Part shown: positions 52,812-60,250 of the stretch, in pieces
Numbering within the stretch: the stretch's first letter is position 1
How the letters are laid out: each line of letters starts with the position of its first letter
Origin: Hyphomicrobiales bacterium
Lineage (GTDB): Bacteria > Pseudomonadota > Alphaproteobacteria > Rhizobiales > Rhizobiaceae
NCBI GenBank assembly: GCA_900469615.1
Contig: UBYA01000001.1
Location: forward strand, 62,001-126,000
Length of the DNA stretch: 64,000 bases
Reading direction: 5' to 3'
Program-made: the position numbers and the translations under genes
The notes under the pieces: model-generated
What the model was told of the DNA's origin: nothing
The model's input: the letters and a program-made list of their open reading frames with translations, nothing else
Databases searched by the model: none

Positions 52812-52843
52812 CTCGGGGGTGCCGGGAAATACCGCACCCCGAG
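52812..52843 (+). terminator. Hairpin downstream of bphP
   Basis: CTCGGGGGTGC and GCACCCCGAG form a 10-bp stem with one bulged G around an 11-base loop, about 100 bases after the bphP stop. It is followed by AATTTAG rather than a T-run, so intrinsic termination is uncertain. Confidence 0.45.
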
Positions 52844-52885
52844 AATTTAGTGCAGCCATGCTGCCGGGCTTCGATCGAGCGGCCA

Positions 52886-52914
52886 CGGCGAAGGACAGCG
52901 GGCTGCCTTCGCCG
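52886..52914. terminator. Hairpin between convergent bphP and PhnA-like genes
   Basis: CGGCGAAGG and CCTTCGCCG make a perfect 9-bp stem, and the loop can add CAG/CTG pairing. It lies seven bases after the stop of the minus-strand PhnA-like gene, in a convergent gap, so it could serve as a two-sided terminator although neither side has a T-run. Confidence 0.45.
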
Positions 52915-52920
52915 CGCCTG

Positions 52921-53826
52921 TCATAAAGCGCGGCGGCTGGTCGTGATGAGCAGATCCTCTTCCTCATCGCGCTGACGACCACCAAGCGCTGCGGCCGCAG
53001 ATGCGATGAACGCACCGACCAGCAGCGACAGAGAGCCGACCAGCGCCGTTGTCGCCCCGGTCTTGCGGGCTTTGTCAGCCGCTTCCTTTGCCGCCGATTT
53101 TGCCTCGTCGATCTGTTTGAGGGTGGTGTCGACGCGGCTGCGTGCATCCGCGTCGGAGATGCCGGTGCGGGCGGCAATGATCGTTGCAATATAGGATTTA
53201 TCGGCTTCCGGAATCTGTCCGCTGGCAGCACCTTGCAACAGAATCCGCGAGATTTCGGCCGCCGCCGCGCCATTATCGGATTGAGCGCGGTCCGCCGCCT
53301 TCGTTGGCCGAAGCAGGGCGTCGGTGAAGTAGGCGGTCGAGCCCGAATTGTCCGACGGCGCTGCGGAAGCAGCGGCGGTAACCGCGGTCTTGGCAATCTG
53401 GCCCGCAGTATTGATCGAGGCGCCTGTCAAGGTAGTTAACGAGGAGGCCAGAAAGCCCACCACGAAGACCGTCGCCAGAGCCCAGCTTAGAAACCCATGC
53501 GCCGTGTCGCGGAAGAACACCTCGTCGGAATGAACCTCAACCCATTTTGTGCGAAGCCGCCCGGTGAGGTAGCCGCCGATCGCCGACGAAAGCCATTGAA
53601 CAACCACCAGCCAGATTGCCGCGGTAATGCCGACGGTCGTCGCGGAACTGCTCTCACCGCTCCATGGGGACACCATCGTGAGGCCGACGCCCGATCCAAG
53701 CAGCAGCAGGATGAGGGCAATTCCCGTCGCGGCAAGTGCACCTCCGATGATCGGACCCCATACGATGGCGGGTTTGGAGGATTCGATAGGAACGGCTTCT
53801 CCCGGCGCGTTTTCGACTGCGGACAT
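52921..53826 (-). CDS. PhnA-like membrane protein of unknown function
   Basis: Inner-membrane protein of 301 residues of a kind common in rhizobia and often labelled PhnA-like, though no link to phosphonate metabolism is visible. The N-terminal half has three helices ('WGPIIGGALAATGIALILLLLGSGVGL', 'TVGITAAIWLVVVQWLSSAIGGYLTGRL', 'FLSWALATVFVVGFLASSLTTLTG'), the middle about 120 residues are Ala/Ser/Asp-rich and probably periplasmic or coiled, and a fourth helix is near the C-terminus ('TTALVGSLSLLVGAFIASAAAALGG'). A strong ribosome binding site (TAGGAGG) precedes the ATG. It follows a 25-residue membrane peptide gene by 9 bp, behind a perfect EcfG promoter, so it is probably a general-stress envelope protein. 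Confidence 0.8.
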   Translation of the reverse strand: MSAVENAPGEAVPIESSKPAIVWGPIIGGALAATGIALILLLLGSGVGLTMVSPWSGESSSATTVGITAAIWLVVVQWLSSAIGGYLTGRLRTKWVEVHSDEVFFRDTAHGFLSWALATVFVVGFLASSLTTLTGASINTAGQIAKTAVTAAASAAPSDNSGSTAYFTDALLRPTKAADRAQSDNGAAAAEISRILLQGAASGQIPEADKSYIATIIAARTGISDADARSRVDTTLKQIDEAKSAAKEAADKARKTGATTALVGSLSLLVGAFIASAAAALGGRQRDEEEDLLITTSRRAL

Positions 53827-53835
53827 GGACGCCTC

Positions 53836-53913
53836 CTATCGCGTGAAGAGAACAAGAAGAATAACGATCGGCAACGGAATTCCCAGAAGCCAGAGCAGAA
53901 TACCTCGACCCAT
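53836..53913 (-). CDS. 25-residue single-helix membrane peptide
   Basis: A very small gene with a strong ribosome binding site (TTTGGAGG, 9 bases before the ATG). The product is almost entirely one hydrophobic helix (MGRGILLWLLGIPLPIVILL, then VLFTR) with a short basic start and end, and two prolines that kink the helix. Peptides with this GILLWLLGIPLP text occur widely in rhizobia to my knowledge, without a known role. It lies 30 bases after the predicted start site of a perfect EcfG promoter and 9 bp before the PhnA-like gene, so the two form a stress-induced operon. Confidence 0.75.
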   Translation of the reverse strand: MGRGILLWLLGIPLPIVILLVLFTR

Positions 53914-53949
53914 TTGACTATCCTCCAAAGTTGAACTGATGCTCATTGG

Positions 53950-53975
53950 AACGGTGATCAAGGCGGTTTTGTTCC
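53950..53975 (-). promoter_or_regulatory. Perfect EcfG general-stress promoter for the membrane-peptide operon
   Basis: On the minus strand GGAAC (53975-53971) and CGTT (53953-53950) are separated by 17 bases, an exact match to the EcfG consensus. The start codon of the 25-residue membrane peptide lies 37 bases beyond the -10 element, with a GGAGG in between, which is an ideal arrangement. Confidence 0.75.
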
Positions 53976-54357
53976 CGGCTCCTTGTTCGCGTTCTGCGCG
54001 AAAGCGGCCGATCTGGATTCGCAATGTTCGGGGAGATGCAATACGACGTTCCGGCAGCCTATGCCTCAGCTCGCCAGCAGCCTGTATTTTGGCGGCGGGA
54101 GCCCATTCGCGTTCTCATGCGGTGAACCGCAGTGGTTGAGGCTGAGGGAGGAAAAGCTGCCGACTGGTAACGGGAAAAACCGGAGGAACTCGCCGCTGAT
54201 GAGGCCGGCGGTTTCAGACTACAACACGAGACCATGCACTCGTTATGCCGGCCGGGGATCGCGGCACGCCCTTGATGTGAGGGAAGGGCGGCACCGCCAA
54301 AACTGTGTCCGATAATTTTCAATGGGCATCAGACGGTTTCGCGGTTGTCGAGCCCGT
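53976..54357. other. Gap between the membrane-peptide operon promoter and csbD
   Basis: About 380 bases with no supported gene. Open frames exist on both strands but have no ribosome binding sites or recognisable motifs. No repeat or palindrome of note was found in it. Confidence 0.4.
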
Positions 54358-54387
54358 AGAAGGGAAGGGACCGGCAGCGCCGGCCCC
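54358..54387 (-). terminator. Terminator of csbD
   Basis: On the minus strand GGGGCCGGC-GCT-GCCGGTCCC forms a 9-bp stem (one G-U pair) with a three-base loop (54387-54367), followed by TTCCCTTCT. It starts 10 bases after the csbD stop. Confidence 0.7.
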
Positions 54388-54397
54388 CGAATGCAGG

Positions 54398-54601
54398 TTA
54401 CCAGCCTTGCCGGCCGTACCAGTCGTCGACATCGGATTTGGCCCTGTCCTTGGCCAGACCATACCGCTCCTGAATCTTCCCTTCGAGTTGCTCGCGCTTG
54501 CCAGCGATCTGATCGAGATCGTCGTCCGTCAGCTTGCCCCACTGCTCCTTGATCTTGCCCTTTACCTGCTTCCAGTTTCCTTCGACACGATTCCAGTCCA
54601 T
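54398..54601 (-). CDS. CsbD-family stress-response protein
   Basis: Small soluble protein of 67 residues with the whole CsbD/YjbJ pattern: MDWNRVEGNWKQVKGKIKEQ, then GKLTDDDLDQIAGKREQLEG and 'KIQERYGLAKDRAKSDVDDW'. The fold is a small helical bundle; family members are strongly induced in stationary phase or stress, and their molecular role is unknown. The ATG at 54601 has a near-perfect ribosome binding site (AAGGAGG, 7 bases upstream). A degenerate EcfG promoter lies at 54633-54657 and a terminator follows, so the gene is monocistronic. Confidence 0.93.
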   Translation of the reverse strand: MDWNRVEGNWKQVKGKIKEQWGKLTDDDLDQIAGKREQLEGKIQERYGLAKDRAKSDVDDWYGRQGW

Positions 54602-54632
54602 GGGAAATCCTCCTTCTGGGTTGCATGAGGTC

Positions 54633-54657
54633 AATGCCCGAAAGGCGCATTTGTTCA
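54633..54657 (-). promoter_or_regulatory. Degenerate EcfG-type promoter upstream of csbD
   Basis: TGAAC (54657-54653) and CATT (54636-54633) on the minus strand are 16 bases apart, one mismatch from consensus in each element. The position, about 30 bases before the csbD ATG, is right and csbD genes are usual members of the general stress regulon, but the match alone would not be convincing. Confidence 0.3.
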
Positions 54658-54714
54658 GTTTTATTTCGCATCCTCCCCACGACGAGCGAGGCTGCACGAT
54701 CAGCAATTCCTTCT

Positions 54715-54739
54715 GGAACCTCGCTGCCCGCACGTCGTT
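54715..54739 (+). promoter_or_regulatory. Perfect EcfG general-stress promoter for the oxidoreductase gene
   Basis: GGAAC (54715-54719) and CGTT (54736-54739), 16 bases apart, match the EcfG consensus exactly on the plus strand. The TTG start of the downstream oxidoreductase follows 47 bases after the -10 element. Confidence 0.72.
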
Positions 54740-54786
54740 AACTGCAGACTCCAGCTCATGGCGATTGCAACCGAGGGGACATCCTG

Positions 54787-56016
54787 TTGGAAAAATCCAG
54801 ATCTTTGACGAGGCGTCATGCTCTGCGCCGCGATTTGCCGCTCTGGGCCTCCACTCCCGGCGGCTCGATCAGGACGCAGGGAAAAAGTCGGCGGTCGCAC
54901 TATGATGTGATCATCGTCGGGGCCGGCATAAGCGGCGCTCTGATGTCGCATGCGTTGGTCGAGAAAAATCTGCGGGTGCTCATGGTCGATCGCCGGCGGC
55001 CTGTCCGCGGGAGCACCCTTGCCAGCACCGCGATGATCCAGCATGAAATCGACACTCCCCTGCATGTGCTCCAAAAGTCGATCGGGGTGCGCAACGCGCA
55101 ACGGGTGTGGCAACGCTCGGCGACGTCTGTGGAGCAGCTCGGCCAGATCGTGCGCGATCTCGATTTGAAATGCGCTTTCCAGGCAAAGAAGAGCCTTTTC
55201 CTTGCGGGCGAGGACTATGGTTCGCGGGCGTTAAGGACGGAAGTGGAGGTGAGGAAGGCAGCGGGCCTGAGCGCGAACCTGTTGAGCGCAGAAGTCCTTC
55301 GAGAACGGTTTGCGCTATGCCGTACGGCCGCAATCGAAAGCGCGATCTCGGCATCGGCAAATCCGGCACAATTGTCCGCAGCTATCCTGCGAAATGCGAA
55401 AAAGAAGGGTATGGAAATCGTTTCGGACGTCGAGATCAAGGACATCAAGGAGTTTGACGAGAACGTCGTTCTCTCGACATCGCAGGCCGTCCTGCTGTCA
55501 GCGCGCGCTGTCGTGTTCTGCACCGGCTATGAATTCTTGAAAGTCCTAGCACATAAAAGTCAGAGGGTCGTTTCCACCTGGGCACTTGCAAGCAGACCGA
55601 GGCTGAAGAGACCTGAATGGCTGGACGAATACGTCGTCTGGGAAGGCTCGGATCCCTATCTATATTTTCGTTCGACACCGGATGGCCGCGTCTTGCTGGG
55701 CGGCGAGGATGAAGATACCGAAGACGCGTACAAAGACGAGAGGAAGCGTGCGCGAAAGACCAAAATTCTCATCGAGAAGCTGGCGGATCTCACGGGCATA
55801 TCAATCGGCAAGCCGGATTTCGAGTGGTCCGCCGCCTTTGGAGTGACGCCCAGCGGCTTGCCGATGATCGGGCGGGTGCCGCATATAAGGAATGTTTTTA
55901 CCGCCATGGGGTTCGGGGGGAACGGCATTACATTCAGTCAGATCGCCGCCGCGCTGATCTCCAGCGAAATTCTCGGTCATCGCGACGCCGATTGGGATCT
56001 GTTTCCGATTTCATGA
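54787..56016 (+). CDS. FAD-dependent oxidoreductase (DAO superfamily), stress-linked
   Basis: Flavoprotein of 409 residues. A 38-residue basic leader precedes the FAD motif YDVIIVGAGISGALMSHALVE, followed by 'LMVDRRRPVRGSTLASTAMIQHEID'. Near the C-terminus are 'FEWSAAFGVTPSGLPMIG' and MGFGGNGITFSQIAA, the DAO end signature. The start is a TTG at 54787 with GAGGGGA seven bases upstream. It differs clearly from the four DAO proteins at 20391-26037 and resembles stand-alone glycine/D-amino-acid oxidase-like proteins of rhizobia. The perfect EcfG promoter before it suggests induction in the general stress response. The substrate is unknown. Confidence 0.85.
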   Translation: MEKSRSLTRRHALRRDLPLWASTPGGSIRTQGKSRRSHYDVIIVGAGISGALMSHALVEKNLRVLMVDRRRPVRGSTLASTAMIQHEIDTPLHVLQKSIGVRNAQRVWQRSATSVEQLGQIVRDLDLKCAFQAKKSLFLAGEDYGSRALRTEVEVRKAAGLSANLLSAEVLRERFALCRTAAIESAISASANPAQLSAAILRNAKKKGMEIVSDVEIKDIKEFDENVVLSTSQAVLLSARAVVFCTGYEFLKVLAHKSQRVVSTWALASRPRLKRPEWLDEYVVWEGSDPYLYFRSTPDGRVLLGGEDEDTEDAYKDERKRARKTKILIEKLADLTGISIGKPDFEWSAAFGVTPSGLPMIGRVPHIRNVFTAMGFGGNGITFSQIAAALISSEILGHRDADWDLFPIS

Positions 56017-56191
56017 TGCCATACATGTCCGTCCGTCGGCTGGCCATAAGACGAGTGACGTTCACTGAATCCTGGCGAGAGCTGGGGAATTCGGACCTAT
56101 CCGTCGCCATAGCGATAAGATCGGACCCGGCACAATGGGCTAAAAAGGCGTCGCCCGGTCCTCCGACATAATGCTTCTCCTGAGCTCTTGC

Positions 56192-56527
56192 CTATATCTT
56201 CCGCGTTAGCCGGATAGAAGCGATTTGACGATGCGCCTCCTCCAGTTTGTTATACGCCGCCTGCATCATGTCGATATCGTACAGGTGGGCGACACCGGCA
56301 AGTTTGTACATGACATCTCCAACGGCCCTATCGACCCGGAGTTGATGACCGGTTGAATAAACTTTTTGAGCTACGGCAGAAATTTCAGCCGCGTCTCCTT
56401 CCATGGCATAAAACAGCTCGATCGCTCTACGAAGAAAGTCATTTCTTCGATCCTTTATGTCTAAGATCGAATCCTCCCCGGATCGCAACTGCATCAACTC
56501 TACGGCTTTGTTTTGATACTCGCTCAT
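56192..56527 (-). CDS. MazG-like family protein
   Basis: All-helical protein of 111 residues. 'DRRNDFLRRAIELFYAMEGDAAEISAVAQKVYSTG' and 'VDRAVGDVMYKLAGVAHLYDIDMMQAAYNKLEEAHRQIASIR' follow the pattern of a rhizobial and phage MazG-like family (R-N-x-FLEEALEL ... QEVGGVMVTLAAL ... GIDM-x-A). The Glu residues that hold Mg2+ in true MazG pyrophosphohydrolases are partly replaced (EEALEL is RRAIEL; QEVGG is RAVGD), so activity is doubtful. An in-frame ATG at 56560 would add 11 residues. The gene is isolated. Family placement is by pattern only. Confidence 0.55.
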   Translation of the reverse strand: MSEYQNKAVELMQLRSGEDSILDIKDRRNDFLRRAIELFYAMEGDAAEISAVAQKVYSTGHQLRVDRAVGDVMYKLAGVAHLYDIDMMQAAYNKLEEAHRQIASIRLTRKI

Positions 56528-56882
56528 GATAAGAAAAAACTCCATGCGATCAGCCCGCATTACTCTACGATCACTTAAAAAATGGACAATAGATCGCGCT
56601 ACTTTCGAGCAGTCAGGGCAGCGATCGGTGGATGATGAATCGTTCGGTGAATGTGCGATAAATCTCGACGAGTTGCTTGTCTCTGCGGTAAAACATGATA
56701 ATCGTACTCATGTTAATCATAAACCGGTTTGAAACCTGCCGGGGCAGCTTTAGAGGCTGTTGCTGAAATCAGTGCGTCGGGGCGACGTTGAGGCTGGATA
56801 TCGCGCATGTCGCGAGCGGGAATGGATTCTTAATTTGAATTTCTGGCATTCGATGGTTTGGCACACCGAGGGTATACAGGTC
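56528..56882. other. Upstream region of the AraC regulator, with a perfect palindrome
   Basis: No gene is supported here. It holds a 10-bp perfect palindrome AAACCGGTTT at 56721-56730 and an AT-rich patch at about 56828-56855 that could be promoter DNA for the AraC gene. A TTG at 56760 could extend the AraC frame upstream by 41 codons, but the codon use of that part is unlike the rest. Confidence 0.35.
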
Positions 56883-57728
56883 ATGGCGCCTGTTAAGTGG
56901 CGCCAGTTCGACGGGCTCGTGAGCGTCTTCTGGGAGGCGGAAAGCCAGTCCGGCGCCAAGGGATATTATCTGTCGGACGATCCGCGCATCATGATCTTTT
57001 TCAGCGACGTGTCATCCCAGATCCGTATGTCGAACCGGAACGGTGATTTCCTGCAGTACTACCGGCCTTTGACCCGGGCGATTTACGTACCGCCCGGCAT
57101 GCCTATGTGGACGACCAGCAGTGCCACTCATCGCTTTTCGCATCTCAATGTGCACATGCATAAGGACAGGCTTCTCAAATATCTTTCGCCTTCGATCGGC
57201 ACCTCGGCCGCGATGACGGCCCTGCGTCGGCCGGTCGAGGTTCAGGATACATTGGCCATCGAAACTCTGGCCCGGCTGGTAGTAGACGAGGTTTCAAAGC
57301 CGTCCAAGCATCCCCTTTACGGTGAAAACCTCGTTGGGAGCATCGTCACTGGTCTACTCGATATTCCGCAGAAGGGGCATGAGCAGACCAATGGCAGGCT
57401 GACGCAGGCGCAGATGAACAAGCTGATTGCGCGCCTTGACAGGCTCACCGACTGCCGGTTGACCGTTGCGGAAATGGCGGAGACGGTCGGTCTGTCGGAA
57501 AGCTGGTTTTCCAACGTTTTCAAACAGACCACCGGCAAGACTCCGCTTCAATGGCAGCTTGGAAAGCGTATCGACCATGCCAAGACACTCTTGCTGGAAA
57601 GCCACCTTGCCGTGGCGGATATCGCAGCCCAACTTGGCTTCTCCGACCAGGCGCATCTGACGAAGGTTTTCCGCCAGATCGCAGGCTCCACACCAGCGGC
57701 ATGGCGTCGTATGCAGCGCAGTTGTTAG
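56883..57728 (+). CDS. AraC-family regulator of the siderophore cluster
   Basis: Transcription factor of 281 residues: an N-terminal ligand-binding half and a C-terminal double helix-turn-helix. The HTH part starts at 'ARLDRLTDCRLTVAEMAETVGLSESWFSNVFKQTTGKTPLQW' and ends with 'HLAVADIAAQLGFSDQAHLTKVFRQIAGSTPAAWRR', the full AraC signature. The start at 56883 (MAPVKWRQFDGL) has GAGGG upstream; an upstream TTG at 56760 is possible. It converges with the receptor gene (46 bp between stops). AraC regulators beside siderophore receptors usually sense the ferric siderophore and activate its uptake genes, so the receptor and the divergent ABC operon are likely targets. Confidence 0.9.
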   Translation: MAPVKWRQFDGLVSVFWEAESQSGAKGYYLSDDPRIMIFFSDVSSQIRMSNRNGDFLQYYRPLTRAIYVPPGMPMWTTSSATHRFSHLNVHMHKDRLLKYLSPSIGTSAAMTALRRPVEVQDTLAIETLARLVVDEVSKPSKHPLYGENLVGSIVTGLLDIPQKGHEQTNGRLTQAQMNKLIARLDRLTDCRLTVAEMAETVGLSESWFSNVFKQTTGKTPLQWQLGKRIDHAKTLLLESHLAVADIAAQLGFSDQAHLTKVFRQIAGSTPAAWRRMQRSC

Positions 57729-57774
57729 AGCGGATGCCCCACCCGGCAGCATTGTGGACGGGACGATGCGATCA

Positions 57775-59916
57775 TCACCAGGTCTGGCGGAGCGTTGCCA
57801 TGACGGCGCGGCCAGGGTTGTAGAAATCCGCGCCGAAGCCGCCATAAGCCACATGTTTTTCGTTGAAGATATTGCTGGCGTTCAGCTGAAAGCTGGTATT
57901 CTTTTGGATCTTGTAGGTCAGCGAAGCATCGAAGACGACATTGGCCTTGGACTTCGACGTATTGTCGTTGCTCAGGTAGTAGGAGCTCGTATAGCGAGCG
58001 CCGAGTCCGAATGTCGTGTCTCCGCGCAGACCCTCGCCCGGCAAGGTGTAGGTGACCCAGGTGGAGGCGAAATGCTTCGGCACCAGGGCGAGGCGATTGC
58101 CCTCGGTGCCGTCGCCGCCATTGTTGAGAATCTTGGAGTCAATGTAGGAGTAGGATGCAATCACGCTGATATTGTCGGTGACTTCGGCCTTCGCTTCGAG
58201 ATCGATACCGCGATGGCGGACCTTGCCGACGGTGGATGGCAGCAAGGTCGCGGGATCGGTGACGGTGATGTGTTCCTTCGTCAGGTCATAGATCGCAGCG
58301 CTGAACAGGGCCGGGAAATCGGCCGGACGATATTTGACGCCGATTTCATATTGTTCGCCGGTTTCCGGTTCGACGCCGGTCTCCGGCGGCGCGACGGAGT
58401 CGGCGTAGCTCGCATAGGTCGAAAGCTCCTCGGTGATCTTGTAGGTCAGGCCGAAGCGCTTGGTGAATTTACTGACGTCGCTGGAGCCGTTGGCGCCGTA
58501 TAGCCTGTCGGTTTCGTGCAGGTCGAGCCAGTCGTTGCGCAGGCCGATGGTTGCGATGAGCTTGTCGAAGAAGGTCAGGTCTTCCTGGAAATAGATCGCC
58601 TTCGTGTTCTGATCGCTTTTTGTGCTGGCGATCAGCGGAACGTAGGACGGACGGCCCGTATAAACCGGATTGGTCCAGTCGATGCCGGGAGCAGGGCCCC
58701 AATAAGTCTTGTCGTCGATATCTGTCGTGTTGTACTCGACGCCGAGCATGCTGCGACTGTCGATGTTTTCGAAATTCGTCTCATAAAGAAGATGCGAATC
58801 GATGACGAACTGCTCCGTGGAGCTGTCGTTACCGAAATAGGCGCGACTTGCGGTAGTCGAGCCGTCGGTCGGCGTTGCCGAGATATAGGCGTAGCCGAAA
58901 TTGGTGTTCGCTTTGCTGTAGCGCGCATTCGTGCTGAAGGTGAGGCCACCGCCGAAATCGTGGTCGAATATGACGCTGACCGAATTCCTGTTTATGCCGC
59001 GATAGTTATAATCCGGCTCGCCGAAGAAGCGGCTTCGATCAAAATGCGAGCCTACGGGCTGGCCGCCGCTTCCCGGAACGCCGTCCTTATCCAGATGATC
59101 GAAGACGACCGACAGGCTGGTATCGCCGCTGGGCCGCCAGGTCAGGCCGCCCATGATGAAGTTCTCGTTGTCCTTCGAATAGTCATATTCGGCATCGGAC
59201 CTCTGGAACTTGCCGGTGATGCGGTAGGACAGCGTGTCGTCGTCGGTGATGTTGTCACCGAAATCGACACCCGCTTCGCCGTGCTTGTAGGAGCCGCCGG
59301 TGGCATAGGCCTCGCCGAATCGCTCGCTCTTCGGCCGTTTGGTCACGAAATTCACCGCGCCGCCGGGATCGGAAACCCCGAAGCCCGTCGAATTCGCGCC
59401 CTTCAGCACCTCGACGCGCTCATAAGCATAGGGCTCCTCGCGAAGCCCGCCGAAAGGCCGGCCGATGACGAGCCCGTCGCGATACATATAGGCATCGAAG
59501 CCACGGATTTTAAAGTAGTCGAACCGGTCGTCCGATCCGTAGAAGTCCGTGTTCACGCCGGCGGTATACTGAAGGACCTGCTCGACTGTGCTGGCGCCGC
59601 GCTCCTGCATTTCCTTGGAAGTGATGACGGAGACCGAAGCGGGCGTGTCCAGGATATCCGTCGGCATCCTGCCGCCGCCCGTGGTGCTGGTCGCCACAAT
59701 CGACTTCGAATCGTTCCCCGTGTCGAGAATGCCGATGTTCCCGCTGCCCTGAAGGACGATCGGTTTAAGCGTGGTGTCTGAACTCGAATTGTCGGCCTCC
59801 TGGCCAAACGAGATAGCCGGCGTGAATGCGATAAGAGCCGTACATGCCAGAAGGACCGTGTTCCGGTGGCGGATAAGGGCCTGTCTCGAGCGACCGCTTG
59901 TTCTTTCGATGTCCAT
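57775..59916 (-). CDS. TonB-dependent siderophore receptor (FhuA/FoxA type)
   Basis: Complete outer-membrane receptor of 713 residues. It has a long signal peptide (IRHRNTVLLACTALIAFTPAISFG), a probable TonB box region near 'TTLKPIVLQG', the plug domain with 'ILDTPASVSVITSKEMQERGASTVEQVLQYTAGV' and 'DYFKIRGFDAYMYRDGL', and a 22-strand barrel ending in Gln-Thr-Trp. The sequence class is the TonB-siderophore group that imports ferric hydroxamates (ferrichrome, ferrioxamine) and related compounds. The ATG at 59916 (MDIERTSGRS) gives the best signal peptide; an upstream ATG at 59997 adds 27 residues. It diverges from the ABC operon starting at 60251 and so shares its promoter region. Confidence 0.95.
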   Translation of the reverse strand: MDIERTSGRSRQALIRHRNTVLLACTALIAFTPAISFGQEADNSSSDTTLKPIVLQGSGNIGILDTGNDSKSIVATSTTGGGRMPTDILDTPASVSVITSKEMQERGASTVEQVLQYTAGVNTDFYGSDDRFDYFKIRGFDAYMYRDGLVIGRPFGGLREEPYAYERVEVLKGANSTGFGVSDPGGAVNFVTKRPKSERFGEAYATGGSYKHGEAGVDFGDNITDDDTLSYRITGKFQRSDAEYDYSKDNENFIMGGLTWRPSGDTSLSVVFDHLDKDGVPGSGGQPVGSHFDRSRFFGEPDYNYRGINRNSVSVIFDHDFGGGLTFSTNARYSKANTNFGYAYISATPTDGSTTASRAYFGNDSSTEQFVIDSHLLYETNFENIDSRSMLGVEYNTTDIDDKTYWGPAPGIDWTNPVYTGRPSYVPLIASTKSDQNTKAIYFQEDLTFFDKLIATIGLRNDWLDLHETDRLYGANGSSDVSKFTKRFGLTYKITEELSTYASYADSVAPPETGVEPETGEQYEIGVKYRPADFPALFSAAIYDLTKEHITVTDPATLLPSTVGKVRHRGIDLEAKAEVTDNISVIASYSYIDSKILNNGGDGTEGNRLALVPKHFASTWVTYTLPGEGLRGDTTFGLGARYTSSYYLSNDNTSKSKANVVFDASLTYKIQKNTSFQLNASNIFNEKHVAYGGFGADFYNPGRAVMATLRQTW

Positions 59917-60250
59917 GTTCACGTTCCAGAAGTTAATATGGCCGTTGCCGGCTTTCGGCAGGAGTACGCCAAGATTGGAGCCAGCTTTGCGGAGCATCCC
60001 GAACGCATCCCCGGTACTTTGACATGGGCAGGAGATCTCTTCCCGACCCTGGCAGCGATGATGGTTTGATTTACCCCGTGAGGGCTACTAACTTGAGCCT
60101 GTTTATCCAGTATTGTAAATTTCCCGGGTTTTGTAGGATCCAATGGAAATCTCGATGCCGCCGCCCATCAGCGCCGGCATCCCCGTTGACGCGGCTCGAT
60201 GAACCTGAGAGTGGAAGTCCACTTAAAAACGTCAGGTGGAGTTTTGCGCG
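59917..60250. promoter_or_regulatory. Divergent promoter region of the second siderophore system
   Basis: This 334-bp gap should hold the promoters of the receptor (minus) and the ABC operon (plus). An AT-rich part lies at about 60065-60125. I looked for Fur/Irr-type and RirA-type iron boxes and for AraC direct repeats and found no match I would defend. Confidence 0.4.

Noticed and set aside
59917..60250. RirA/Irr/Fur box in the divergent siderophore promoter
   Set aside because: No sequence close enough to the known consensus motifs was found by eye.
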